Of a stretch of 19,893 bases of DNA, positions 1-6,552 are shown piece by piece (position 1 is the stretch's first letter; the number at the start of each line of letters is the position of its first letter). The position numbers and the translations under genes were made by a program. The notes beneath the pieces are model-generated. The model did no database searches. It was not told the DNA's origin and worked only from the letters and a program-made list of their open reading frames with translations. Source of the stretch: Faecalicoccus sp. Lineage in GTDB: Bacteria > Bacillota_I > Bacilli_A > Erysipelotrichales > Erysipelotrichaceae. The stretch is taken from contig JAGAWH010000099.1 in assembly GCA_017941505.1 (NCBI GenBank), forward strand, positions 1 through 19,893, written 5' to 3'.

Positions 1-140
1 ACATGTCCGGTGCAGGACGTCAGGTTCATTTCAAAGCTATGCGTAAGTTAGCCGCTGAACATCCATCTGAAAAGATCGGTGCTGAAATCCGTAAGTTATA
101 CAGCTGGAACAACGAAGAAGACAAGTTAATCAACAACTAA
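1..140 (+). CDS. C-terminal end of an unidentified protein (partial)
   Basis: An open frame enters from the left edge (first full codon at position 3) and ends at a TAA at 138-140, giving 45 visible residues. The tail is charged and helix-like (segments HFKAMRKLAAEHPSEKIG and EIRKLYSW). An ATG sits at position 3, but nothing upstream is visible, so it may be an internal methionine rather than the start. A strong intrinsic terminator follows 26 bp after the stop, which supports this being a genuine gene end. I could not assign a family from this tail alone. Confidence 0.7.
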   Translation, partial: MSGAGRQVHFKAMRKLAAEHPSEKIGAEIRKLYSWNNEEDKLINN

Positions 141-166
141 TTAAAAAAGTTTTAAGGAATTTAATA

Positions 167-198
167 ACAGTTATGAGATATCTCATAGCTGTTTTTTT
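167..198 (+). terminator. Intrinsic terminator of the leftmost gene
   Basis: A near-perfect hairpin (ACAGTTATGAGA pairing with TCTCATAGCTGT, one G-T wobble) is followed directly by seven Ts at 192-198. It closes the gene ending at 140 and insulates the antitoxin promoter downstream. Confidence 0.9.
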
Positions 199-225
199 GT
201 CTTTGTAAACGCAAAACTCTTTTTC

Positions 226-254
226 ATAACAATATTTTTGTATAATTTTGTTAT
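226..254 (+). promoter_or_regulatory. Antitoxin promoter -10 box inside an inverted repeat
   Basis: A consensus TATAAT lies at 241-246, 25 bp upstream of the antitoxin start. It is flanked by the inverted repeat ATAACAA (226-232) and TTGTTAT (248-254). No good -35 box is visible. An inverted repeat around the -10 box is a typical arrangement for autoregulation by Phd-family antitoxins; that this protein binds here is inference. Confidence 0.5.
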
Positions 255-270
255 AAAAGGAGGAAATAGT

Positions 271-534
271 ATGCCTGTAATCAAGTCTAGTGCCGCTCTT
301 AGAAACAACCATAATGAAATTTCTACGTTTTGCCATACATATGATGAACCTGTATTCATTACCAAAAATGGGAAACGCGACCTGGCAGTGATGAGTATTG
401 AGACATATGAAAAGCTTGTTGGCAAGTCTGAATTATATGGTCTTATTATGAATGGTCTTGATGATGTATTAAATGGGAATACCCAGCCATTTTCTGAGGC
501 AATGGCAGCCGTTCGTAACAGCAGAAAAAGATGA
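271..534 (+). CDS. Phd/YefM-family antitoxin
   Basis: An 87-residue protein of the type II antitoxin Phd/YefM family, which neutralises a cognate RelE/ParE/Doc-type toxin and usually represses its own operon. The N-terminus (MPVIKSSAALRNN) and the block EPVFITKNGKRDLAVMSIE are the family's DNA-binding fold hallmarks. The ATG at 271 is chosen over an in-frame upstream codon at 238 because AAAGGAGGA (257-265) lies at the right distance and the family starts here. The stop overlaps the ATG of the downstream toxin frame (531) by four bases, the classic translationally coupled antitoxin-toxin order. The partner toxin is broken, so this may be an orphan antitoxin acting only as a repressor or as protection against related toxins. 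A second Phd-like domain occurs at the end of the gene at 12736-14289. Confidence 0.88.
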   Translation: MPVIKSSAALRNNHNEISTFCHTYDEPVFITKNGKRDLAVMSIETYEKLVGKSELYGLIMNGLDDVLNGNTQPFSEAMAAVRNSRKR

Positions 535-711
535 CATATAGCTTGTACATCACAAATAAAGCTGTGAATGACCTAAATGCAGCTGCAGGCTATATTGAGT
601 TAACTCTCTCCAATGCTCAGGCAGCGGATGATTTTCTCAAAAAATAAATGAACTTGGAATTCGGTTTATCCTAAAAAGCATTAGATTCTCCTAAAAAGAG
701 CACAAAAATAG
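531..711 (+). pseudogene. Frameshifted and truncated RelE/ParE-type toxin remnant
   Basis: The frame starting at the ATG at 531, which overlaps the antitoxin stop, reads only 38 codons to a TAA at 645-647. Its product begins MTYSLYITNKAVNDLNAAAG and runs through YIE to NAQAADDFLKK, like the first helices of RelE/ParE toxins (family length about 90-100 residues). The break falls in a run of six A at 639-644. One extra A would continue as KINELGIR before running out at about 710, so the 3' half, including the catalytic or gyrase-binding region, is missing even with the frame repaired. It is therefore probably dead. A functional 38-residue peptide cannot be excluded. Confidence 0.65.
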
Positions 712-725
712 GATAAAAAGCATTA
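665..725. repeat. Cluster of short direct and inverted repeats after the toxin remnant
   Basis: TCCTAAAAAG occurs at 669-678 and 689-698. TAAAAAGCATTA occurs at 672-683 and again at 714-725. TTTATCCTA (665-673) and TAGGATAAA (709-717) form a 9-bp inverted pair enclosing the block. It sits exactly where the toxin gene loses homology. It could be rearrangement scar sequence or a protein-binding site; there is no T tract, so it is not a terminator. Confidence 0.5.
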
Positions 726-751
726 ACAAGAACATACAACAACCCAACACA

Positions 752-775
752 AAAGGTGCCGAATATGGCACCTTT
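752..775 (-). terminator. Terminator of the DUF815 ATPase gene
   Basis: AAAGGTGCC (752-760), loop GAATAT, and GGCACCTTT (767-775) form a 9-bp stem that begins at the ATPase stop codon (774-776). Read on the minus strand it is followed by a short T run (TTTTGTGTT). The same hairpin could also stop plus-strand transcripts from the antitoxin side, but less efficiently. Confidence 0.75.
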
Positions 776-1967
776 ATTTAATAGTTTGGTTAATCAAAAC
801 AGTTTCAATAAACTGTTTAGCCGTTCTGCCGGAGCGTCCGTTATTGCGAATCGCAAAGGCTTCTGCCTGTACGTGAAGTTCATTTGGCGGTAACTGGATG
901 TTGTTCTTCTTGGCAAGCTCATCCACAATTTCCAGATATAAGCGTTTCTGCGGTTTCTGGAAGGTTACCATTAAACCAAATCGTGCAGCCAGAGACAAGG
1001 TCTCCTGAATCGCATCGTTGCGGAAAATTTCATCTCCATTACGGTCGTTGATATTCTCTTTGACAAAGTGACGGCGATTACTTGTCGCATATACAAGAAC
1101 ATTCGCTTTTGTATCGGCAATACCACCTTCTAAGATATTCTTTAACGCAATAAAGGAATCATCGTTTCCTTCAAAGCTTAAATCATCAATAAAGATCACA
1201 AACTTTAATGGGTTGCCGGATAGTTCTTCTACGATATCCGGAAGATGTTTCATTTGATGTTTTTTAATTTCCACAAGACGCAGACCATCCTTGGCATATT
1301 CGTTGGCAATGGCTTTTACTGTAGAGCTTTTACCGGTTCCTGCATCTCCATACAGCAGAACATTATTGGCAGACAAGCCCTGCAAGAATGCCACAGTATT
1401 ACGGATGACTAATTCTCTTTCCCTTTCATAACCAATCAAATCTGTCAGCTTTTGACGGTCCGGATGTTTAATTGGTGTTAAGCGGCCACTCTTAATTCCA
1501 AAGGTGTGGTACTTGGCATACATTCCGTAACCCTGTGTCGGAAGGTTTTCCAGATGCGAATTGTATTCATCCTGGAAGGAAAGCTTTGATGTTTGATAGG
1601 TTGGCAGATATCCTTCGTAATCTACCTTTTCCAAAAGCTCTTTTGAGGTAATCTGTGAGATTTCTTCTAAAAGAGACAATTCATGGAACACAGCATCCTT
1701 TAATAAGGCAGGCTGTTCTTTATTGGTATAAACGTTATGTACATAGAAGTTTTCATCGTTTAATACCTGCTTTAAAAGATATTTGGAAAAATCTGTTTCA
1801 TCAGGGAATAAAGCTCCTAAAAAAGTGCAGTAATTCTCCACATATTGTTTTGTATCCTTTTTATCTGTATCCAGCAATTGCGTGAAAGCCTGAATAACCG
1901 GGTTATCCTTTAGATGCGAAAAAATAACTAAGGTTCGTATTTTAACAGACCATTCATTATATTTCAT
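774..1967 (-). CDS. DUF815-family AAA-type ATPase
   Basis: A 397-residue P-loop ATPase of the DUF815 family, of unknown physiological role; a cytoplasmic nucleotide hydrolase is expected. The first 170 residues are a helical, family-specific region. The ATPase core follows: Walker A GDAGTGKS at 207-214, Walker B FVIFIDD at 256-262, a sensor-1-like ATSNRRH at 294-300, and a C-terminal SGRTAKQF (379-386) fitting a sensor-2 arginine. The start is fixed by AGGAGG located 8 bases upstream of the ATG on the minus strand. It is transcribed divergently from the threonine ammonia-lyase gene across 79 bp. The length and all motifs appear intact. Its substrate or partner cannot be read from the context. 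Confidence 0.9.
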   Translation of the reverse strand: MKYNEWSVKIRTLVIFSHLKDNPVIQAFTQLLDTDKKDTKQYVENYCTFLGALFPDETDFSKYLLKQVLNDENFYVHNVYTNKEQPALLKDAVFHELSLLEEISQITSKELLEKVDYEGYLPTYQTSKLSFQDEYNSHLENLPTQGYGMYAKYHTFGIKSGRLTPIKHPDRQKLTDLIGYERERELVIRNTVAFLQGLSANNVLLYGDAGTGKSSTVKAIANEYAKDGLRLVEIKKHQMKHLPDIVEELSGNPLKFVIFIDDLSFEGNDDSFIALKNILEGGIADTKANVLVYATSNRRHFVKENINDRNGDEIFRNDAIQETLSLAARFGLMVTFQKPQKRLYLEIVDELAKKNNIQLPPNELHVQAEAFAIRNNGRSGRTAKQFIETVLINQTIK

Positions 1968-2046
1968 ACAGACACCTCCTAAAAAATGTGATATATTAAT
2001 TCTATCATTTTTTTAAAAAAAGACGATAAGAAATGGTGGGAAAACA

Positions 2047-3252
2047 ATGTTAACAATCGATAAGATTTATGCAGCACGCAACGTGTTAAAAAAAGTAATT
2101 CGCCCGACAGCCGTAATTCCGGCTTTCGCGTTAAGCGATACCAACAAAGTATATTTGAAAACAGAAAACTTACAGAGAACCGGATCTTTTAAGATTCGTG
2201 GTGCTTACTATAAAGTCAGCCGCTTAACAGAAGAAGAAAAGGCAAAAGGCATTATCGCAAGCTCAGCAGGAAACCATGCCCAGGGTGTAGCCCTTGCGGC
2301 CCAACACGAAGGTGTACCGTGTGTAATCTGTATGCCGGACGGGGCACCTATTTCTAAAATTGAGGCAACCAAGAGCTATGGAGCGCATATTGAGCTGGCT
2401 GAAGGTGCTTATGATGAAGCCTATGCCCTGGCATGTAAATTAGCTGAAGAAAAAGGATATACCTTTGTTCATCCATATGATGATGAAGATGTGATCGCAG
2501 GACAGGGAACCATCGGTTTGGAAATATTGGAAGCTATGGATGATGTCGATGCGATTGTAGTACCGATTGGCGGAGGAGGACTAATCAGCGGAGTAGCGTA
2601 TGCTGCCAAGTGTTTAAAGCCTTCCATCAAGGTATATGGGGTACAGGCTGCCAATGCCGCCAGCATGTATGATTCCTTAAAGGAAGGCAAGCAGATTACC
2701 TTACCAAAGGTGAATACCTTTGCGGATGGTATTGCCGTAAAACATCCGGGTGATAATACCTTTAAGATGGTGCAGGAATATGTAGATGAGGTCATTACGG
2801 TTTCCGAAGATGAGATTGCCGCATCAATCTTAGCCTTACTTGAAAAACAGAAATTAATTGCGGAAGGTGCCGGTGCTGTATCCGTAGCAGCAGTTATGTT
2901 TGACAAACTTCCGATTCGTGATAAAAATGTAGTATGTGTCGTTTCCGGTGGTAACATCGATGTAAATATTATTGATAGAGTCATCACAAGAGGTTTATTG
3001 CTGAGTGGCCGTAAGAGCAGTTTTGTGATTCAGCTTTCGGATAAACCGGGTCAGTTGACCGGTGTATCTAAGGTGATTGCACAAAACGGAGGTAATGTGG
3101 TAGCGGTGGACTACGACAACTCCGATCCGGATCTCAGCATCACAGACTGTCTTTTGAAGATTACACTGGAAACGAAGAATAGATCCCACTTGAATCAGAT
3201 CAAAGAAGATTTGACTCGACATGGATTTAACATCGTTCAGGAATTGAAGTAA
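2047..3252 (+). CDS. ilvA: Threonine ammonia-lyase (threonine dehydratase) with ACT domain
   Basis: A 401-residue PLP enzyme converting L-threonine to 2-oxobutanoate and ammonia, either the first step to isoleucine or a catabolic route. Visible motifs are the PLP lysine K49 in GSFKIRGA, SSAGNHAQG (72-80), the phosphate-binding glycine loop GGGGL (175-179) and AEGAGAVS (272-279). An ACT regulatory domain occupies about 326-401, starting FVIQLSDKPGQL. The length matches the medium form (about 400 residues), which includes TdcB-like catabolic enzymes carrying a C-terminal ACT domain, so biosynthetic and catabolic roles are not separable here. No other isoleucine genes are nearby. The Shine-Dalgarno is weak (GGTGGG). 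The next gene, ddh, starts 19 bp after the stop and is probably co-transcribed. Confidence 0.93.
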   Translation: MLTIDKIYAARNVLKKVIRPTAVIPAFALSDTNKVYLKTENLQRTGSFKIRGAYYKVSRLTEEEKAKGIIASSAGNHAQGVALAAQHEGVPCVICMPDGAPISKIEATKSYGAHIELAEGAYDEAYALACKLAEEKGYTFVHPYDDEDVIAGQGTIGLEILEAMDDVDAIVVPIGGGGLISGVAYAAKCLKPSIKVYGVQAANAASMYDSLKEGKQITLPKVNTFADGIAVKHPGDNTFKMVQEYVDEVITVSEDEIAASILALLEKQKLIAEGAGAVSVAAVMFDKLPIRDKNVVCVVSGGNIDVNIIDRVITRGLLLSGRKSSFVIQLSDKPGQLTGVSKVIAQNGGNVVAVDYDNSDPDLSITDCLLKITLETKNRSHLNQIKEDLTRHGFNIVQELK

Positions 3253-3271
3253 GAGAAGGGAGGACACGATT

Positions 3272-4258
3272 ATGACAATTCGTATTGGAATCTTAGGCTA
3301 TGGAAATCTGGCACGCGGTGTAGAGGCTGCTGTGCATAAAGCAGACGATTTAGAACTGGTTGCGGTATTTACACGCCGTGATCCTGCATCTGTTACCATC
3401 AAAACGGAAAACGTTCCGGTTGTGAATGTGAAAGATGTAGAAGATTGGAAAGATAAAATTGACGTATTGGTATTGGGTGGCGGAAGTGCTACCGATTTAC
3501 CGGAAATGACTCCAAAATATGCAGCTATGTTTAACGTAGTTGACAGCTTTGATACTCACGCACGCATCAGCGAGCATTTTGCGAACGTGGATGCAGCAGC
3601 GAAAAAGTCAGGCAAGGTTGGCATTATCTCCATCGGATGGGATCCGGGTATGTTCTCATTGATCCGTATGGTTTCCGATGCCGTATTACCTACAGGTGAA
3701 CATTATACATTCTGGGGCCGTGGTGTTTCCCAGGGTCACTCGGATGCGATCCGCCGCATTGAAGGCGTTGTCGACGCAAGACAATATACAGTACCGGTGG
3801 AAGCTACTGTAGAAGAAGTAAGAAGCGGTTCCAACCCTACTTTAACAGCCCGTCAGCAGCATACACGTGAATGCTTCGTAGTGGCTGAAGAAGGCGCTGA
3901 TTTAGCTCGAATTGAAAAAGAAATCAAGGAAATGCCTAACTACTTCTCTGATTATGATACAACCGTAACATTCATCTCTGAAGAAGAATTAAAGGCTAAT
4001 CATGCTGGTCTTCCTCACGGTGGATTCGTGCTTCGCACCGGAACAACAGGCTGGAATGATGAAAACAAGCACATCATCGAATACAGCTTAAAGTTAGATT
4101 CCAACCCTGAATTTACAGGATCTGTAATCGCTGCATACGCAAGAGCTGCATACCGTTTGAACAAGGAAGGTCAAACCGGATGTAAGACCATCTTTGATAT
4201 CGCTCCGGTATATTTAAGTGAAAAGACACCGGAAGAAATCAGAGCACATCTGTTATAA
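3272..4258 (+). CDS. ddh: meso-diaminopimelate D-dehydrogenase
   Basis: A 328-residue NADP-dependent enzyme that aminates L-2-amino-6-oxopimelate (tetrahydrodipicolinate) reductively to meso-diaminopimelate. This is the one-step branch of lysine and peptidoglycan precursor synthesis. The N-terminal dinucleotide motif GYGNLARG is at 9-16. Other family signatures are VDSFDTHARI, GWDPGMFSLIR, the active-site block GRGVSQGHSDAIRRI, and the C-terminal HGGFVLRTG. The length agrees with the family (about 320-330). The ribosome site GGGAGG lies 9 bases before the ATG. It sits 19 bp behind ilvA and ahead of a strong terminator, so the two form a small amino-acid unit. It implies meso-DAP or lysine synthesis by the dehydrogenase route in this host. 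Confidence 0.96.
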   Translation: MTIRIGILGYGNLARGVEAAVHKADDLELVAVFTRRDPASVTIKTENVPVVNVKDVEDWKDKIDVLVLGGGSATDLPEMTPKYAAMFNVVDSFDTHARISEHFANVDAAAKKSGKVGIISIGWDPGMFSLIRMVSDAVLPTGEHYTFWGRGVSQGHSDAIRRIEGVVDARQYTVPVEATVEEVRSGSNPTLTARQQHTRECFVVAEEGADLARIEKEIKEMPNYFSDYDTTVTFISEEELKANHAGLPHGGFVLRTGTTGWNDENKHIIEYSLKLDSNPEFTGSVIAAYARAAYRLNKEGQTGCKTIFDIAPVYLSEKTPEEIRAHLL

Positions 4259-4266
4259 AAGACAAG

Positions 4267-4293
4267 CCGAAACAAAATGTTTCGGTTTTTTTT
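4267..4293 (+). terminator. Intrinsic terminator after ddh
   Basis: CCGAAACA (4267-4274), loop AAA, and TGTTTCGG (4278-4285) are followed by eight Ts (4286-4293). This is a strong terminator separating the ilvA-ddh unit from the TetR-led unit. Confidence 0.95.
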
Positions 4294-4365
4294 ATGCTCT
4301 ATACTTATCGTCTTCTTTAAGATATCTAATTACGTTTAAATTAATAATTAATTAAGATGAATAGT

Positions 4366-4394
4366 TTGACTAAGTGAACGATTCGGTTTATTAT
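4366..4394 (+). promoter_or_regulatory. Promoter of the TetR-led operon
   Basis: TTGACT (-35, 4366-4371; five of six consensus matches) and TATTAT (-10, 4389-4394; five of six) are separated by exactly 17 bp. This is the best-formed sigma-A-type promoter I can see in the window, and it points into the TetR gene and the five genes behind it. Confidence 0.8.
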
Positions 4395-4408
4395 GAACAT
4401 GTTCATAA
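4391..4408. promoter_or_regulatory. 18-bp perfect palindromic operator over the -10 box
   Basis: TTATGAACATGTTCATAA is a perfect palindrome that overlaps the last four bases of the -10 box and covers the expected transcription start. It lies 11 bp upstream of the TetR start codon. Palindromes of this size at this place are the usual binding site for a TetR homodimer. The inference is autorepression of the whole operon, relieved by a small-molecule ligand. Confidence 0.75.
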
Positions 4409-4419
4409 AAGGATTTACT

Positions 4420-4965
4420 ATGCCGAAAAAGATAATAAATATACAAGAAAAAATAGTGCAGGCAGCGCGTTTTATTCTGTTCGAGAAGGGGTTAGAAGGC
4501 TTATCTTTACGCTCTGTGGCAGCCAAATGCGATATTGCGGTAGGTACCATATACAACTACTACAAGGATAAGGAAGCTTTAATGGCTGCTGTTATGTCTG
4601 AAGACTGGAAAAATGACCTGCGCCAAATGGTTCAAAAAACAGAAAGTGCCTTGAGTATTGAAGAAGGAATCACAGCCATATTTGAAACTCTGAGAGGCTT
4701 CTGTGACCAATATGAAGGTATATGGGCTTCCTATTCCGGAGGGCCCGGTTTTATCCTGCATTTTCAAAGGGGACATCAACTTTTGTGTGAACAGATTGTA
4801 AATACGCTGCATGATTTATTTGCCCGCTTTTCCATGGAACTGAAAGAAAGCGGATTTACATTATTAGCAGATACACTCATCAACGCTGCCATGATTGAGG
4901 ATATAAACAGTACGGATGTACTTATTTATATACAAGGATTTGTAAAGGAGAGAGAGCATGTCTAG
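4420..4965 (+). CDS. TetR/AcrR-family transcriptional regulator
   Basis: A 181-residue regulator with an N-terminal TetR DNA-binding domain. The helix-turn-helix covers about residues 27-50, with the classic LSLRSVAAKCDIAVGTIYNYY ending in the recognition helix and YKDKEAL linker. The C-terminal half is the variable ligand-binding and dimerisation domain, whose inducer is unknown. I start it at the ATG at 4420, because an in-frame ATG at 4393 falls within the -10/operator palindrome and has no ribosome site, while 4420 has AAAAGGA just upstream. The last eight bases overlap the start of the flavin-reductase-like gene, so regulator and enzymes are translationally coupled. It is probably an autorepressor acting at the palindrome at 4391-4408. 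Confidence 0.92.
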   Translation: MPKKIINIQEKIVQAARFILFEKGLEGLSLRSVAAKCDIAVGTIYNYYKDKEALMAAVMSEDWKNDLRQMVQKTESALSIEEGITAIFETLRGFCDQYEGIWASYSGGPGFILHFQRGHQLLCEQIVNTLHDLFARFSMELKESGFTLLADTLINAAMIEDINSTDVLIYIQGFVKEREHV

Positions 4966-5893
4966 TTTTAAAAATTTACGACCGGTAGATAACTTCTACC
5001 AATCATCGCTGTTTTTTCCAATGCCGGCGGTACTTGTCAGTACCCTTACCGATGATGGGAAAACAACATGTGGGCCATATTCCCTGTTAGCTCCGTTTTA
5101 TGTAGCCGGCAAGGAATATTATGCCTTTATTCTGGAATGCCGTAATTCGTCCAATACGGCACAGAATATCATCAAGCACAAGAAGTGCGTTATTAATTTC
5201 TTACCGGATGACCGTAAGACATTCAAGGAAATGGTGCGCTTAGGCTGGCCGGGGGATACCCCTGAAGAAAAGATGAAGGACTTCCGTTTCCATCTAGAGG
5301 ATGGACTTAGAAAAGAAGAGGATCCTTCCGGAGTGTATCCACAGGTCATTAAAGAAGCTGTGCAGGCTGTGGAATGTACATGGGTGGATACCTTAGACAA
5401 TGCCGAGGATACGAAACCTTTAGAGCCGGGGAAAGATCATTATGAGCTGGAAAAATACCATGATTTTAATGGTATTACCACACCGTATGGTGCTCATTTT
5501 GTACTTCGTATCGATAAGATTTTGATGAAGGAAAAATACTGTAATGCGATTGTAAAAGGTGTGAAATCCTCTGACTTCCCGCATCTTCCTGTCGATTACG
5601 GTTATCGTGATTCCAAAAATTTCTGGTATCACAAACACAGACGTTTATTACCGGAGCTGCTGCCGCAAAGACAGACCACCGTGGACAGTGTACGCTATGC
5701 CGCAAACCGCCTGCAAACCGATGTACAGTTTACCGATGAAGCACTTGCGATGTTGGTGAATGTACCGCGTATTTTCCTTCCGACCGCATTAAAAGGCTGT
5801 GTGAAATGGGCGGAAGAAAACAATGTGAAACTCATTGATGTGGAACAGATGAAAATCATCAATGATAAGCGATCGAAAGAAAAGGGGAAATAA
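4958..5893 (+). CDS. Flavin-reductase-fold protein with C-terminal PCP_red-like domain
   Basis: A 311-residue cytoplasmic protein. Residues about 18-190 resemble the FMN-binding split-barrel flavin reductase family (PMPAVLVSTLTDDG, TTCGPYSLLAPF, ECRNSSNTAQNI, KKCVINFLPDD), whose members bind FMN and use or pass electrons from NAD(P)H. The segment about 257-306 (FTDEALAMLVNVPRIF, then a helical stretch with VKWAEENNV) resembles the small PCP_red module otherwise known from protochlorophyllide reductase subunits and related redox proteins. The ribosome site AAAGGAGAG precedes the ATG at 4958, which overlaps the TetR stop. The substrate is unknown. It is likely a flavin-dependent reductase whose substrate is made available or sensed through the neighbouring genes. 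The barrel assignment is firmer than the C-terminal one. Confidence 0.78.
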   Translation: MSSFKNLRPVDNFYQSSLFFPMPAVLVSTLTDDGKTTCGPYSLLAPFYVAGKEYYAFILECRNSSNTAQNIIKHKKCVINFLPDDRKTFKEMVRLGWPGDTPEEKMKDFRFHLEDGLRKEEDPSGVYPQVIKEAVQAVECTWVDTLDNAEDTKPLEPGKDHYELEKYHDFNGITTPYGAHFVLRIDKILMKEKYCNAIVKGVKSSDFPHLPVDYGYRDSKNFWYHKHRRLLPELLPQRQTTVDSVRYAANRLQTDVQFTDEALAMLVNVPRIFLPTALKGCVKWAEENNVKLIDVEQMKIINDKRSKEKGK

Positions 5894-5894
5894 T

Positions 5895-6539
5895 ATGATT
5901 CAAACCTATTGGAAAAAATTGACAAATGATTTTGACTTTACACCTGTAGAGAATAATGATTTTGATTCCTTCTCTATGAATGGAATGGATTTTCATGTAA
6001 GTGGTGGGGATGTTAAAGAAATCGGCCATATATCCTTGATCAGTGCCTCAGGAATGAATGGTGCCTTTCAAATGGATTCTTTGATTATCAATCCTTTGGA
6101 AGTGGATGCACCGCTTATCAATATTGACCGTGTTATTACAGGACAGGGCATTATGTTGATGATGGAACAATATGATACGTTAGTATCTTCCCAAAGAAAG
6201 GAAGAGACTTTTGAAGCCATCAAGAACAAGTATTCTAATCTTGGGGATATCCCATCAAAAGAGAATTGGTATGATGATTTAAAATACCAATCATCCATGT
6301 CAAAGATGCTAGGAGTTGATCAGAAAGCACTTTCCGATGAAATGATCGATGAATATATGAAAGCCTATCTAAAGATTCTTCAAAGTGCGAAAGTCTGTGA
6401 TCCAAAAAGTAAAAAAGCCAAAGCAGATGCTTACAGAGATGGCTTACTCAGCCAGGGAGGTCCTGCCACCGATGGATTCTTACAGGCATGGGGAGAAGCT
6501 AAAACAGCTGATTTGTTTAAAAATGTAGTATTTGGATAA
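5895..6539 (+). CDS. Uncharacterised 214-residue protein of the TetR-led operon
   Basis: I do not recognise a family with confidence. The protein is soluble, with no signal peptide or membrane segment. A mixed N-terminal part has strand-like stretches (MDFHVSGGD, IGHISLISASG) and the conserved-looking block MDSLIINPLEVDAPLINID followed by MMEQYDTLV. A helical C-terminal half ends GGPATDGFLQAWGEAKTADLF. The order of a substrate-facing strand block, an acidic IDxV and a long helical tail is loosely reminiscent of ferredoxin-dependent bilin reductases, but that is a hint only. The ATG at 5895 is chosen over an upstream in-frame one at 5862 because AAAGGGGAAA lies directly before it and it starts 1 bp after the previous stop. 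Position inside the operon argues for a role in the same pathway. Confidence 0.75.
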   Translation: MIQTYWKKLTNDFDFTPVENNDFDSFSMNGMDFHVSGGDVKEIGHISLISASGMNGAFQMDSLIINPLEVDAPLINIDRVITGQGIMLMMEQYDTLVSSQRKEETFEAIKNKYSNLGDIPSKENWYDDLKYQSSMSKMLGVDQKALSDEMIDEYMKAYLKILQSAKVCDPKSKKAKADAYRDGLLSQGGPATDGFLQAWGEAKTADLFKNVVFG

Positions 6540-6552
6540 GGAGAGAGACAAT

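Noticed and set aside
2469..2987. 172-codon minus-strand frame inside ilvA
   Set aside because: It is antisense to conserved threonine ammonia-lyase motifs, is rich in Ser/Thr/Pro typical of shadow frames, and has no ribosome site.
2047..4258. A branched-chain or lysine biosynthesis operon
   Set aside because: Only ilvA and ddh are present, with no other pathway genes next to them, so the pair is reported without claiming a full pathway.
4393..4419. Upstream in-frame ATG for the TetR gene
   Set aside because: It lies within the -10 box and palindrome and has no ribosome site; the ATG at 4420 has both a site and the family's usual N-terminus.
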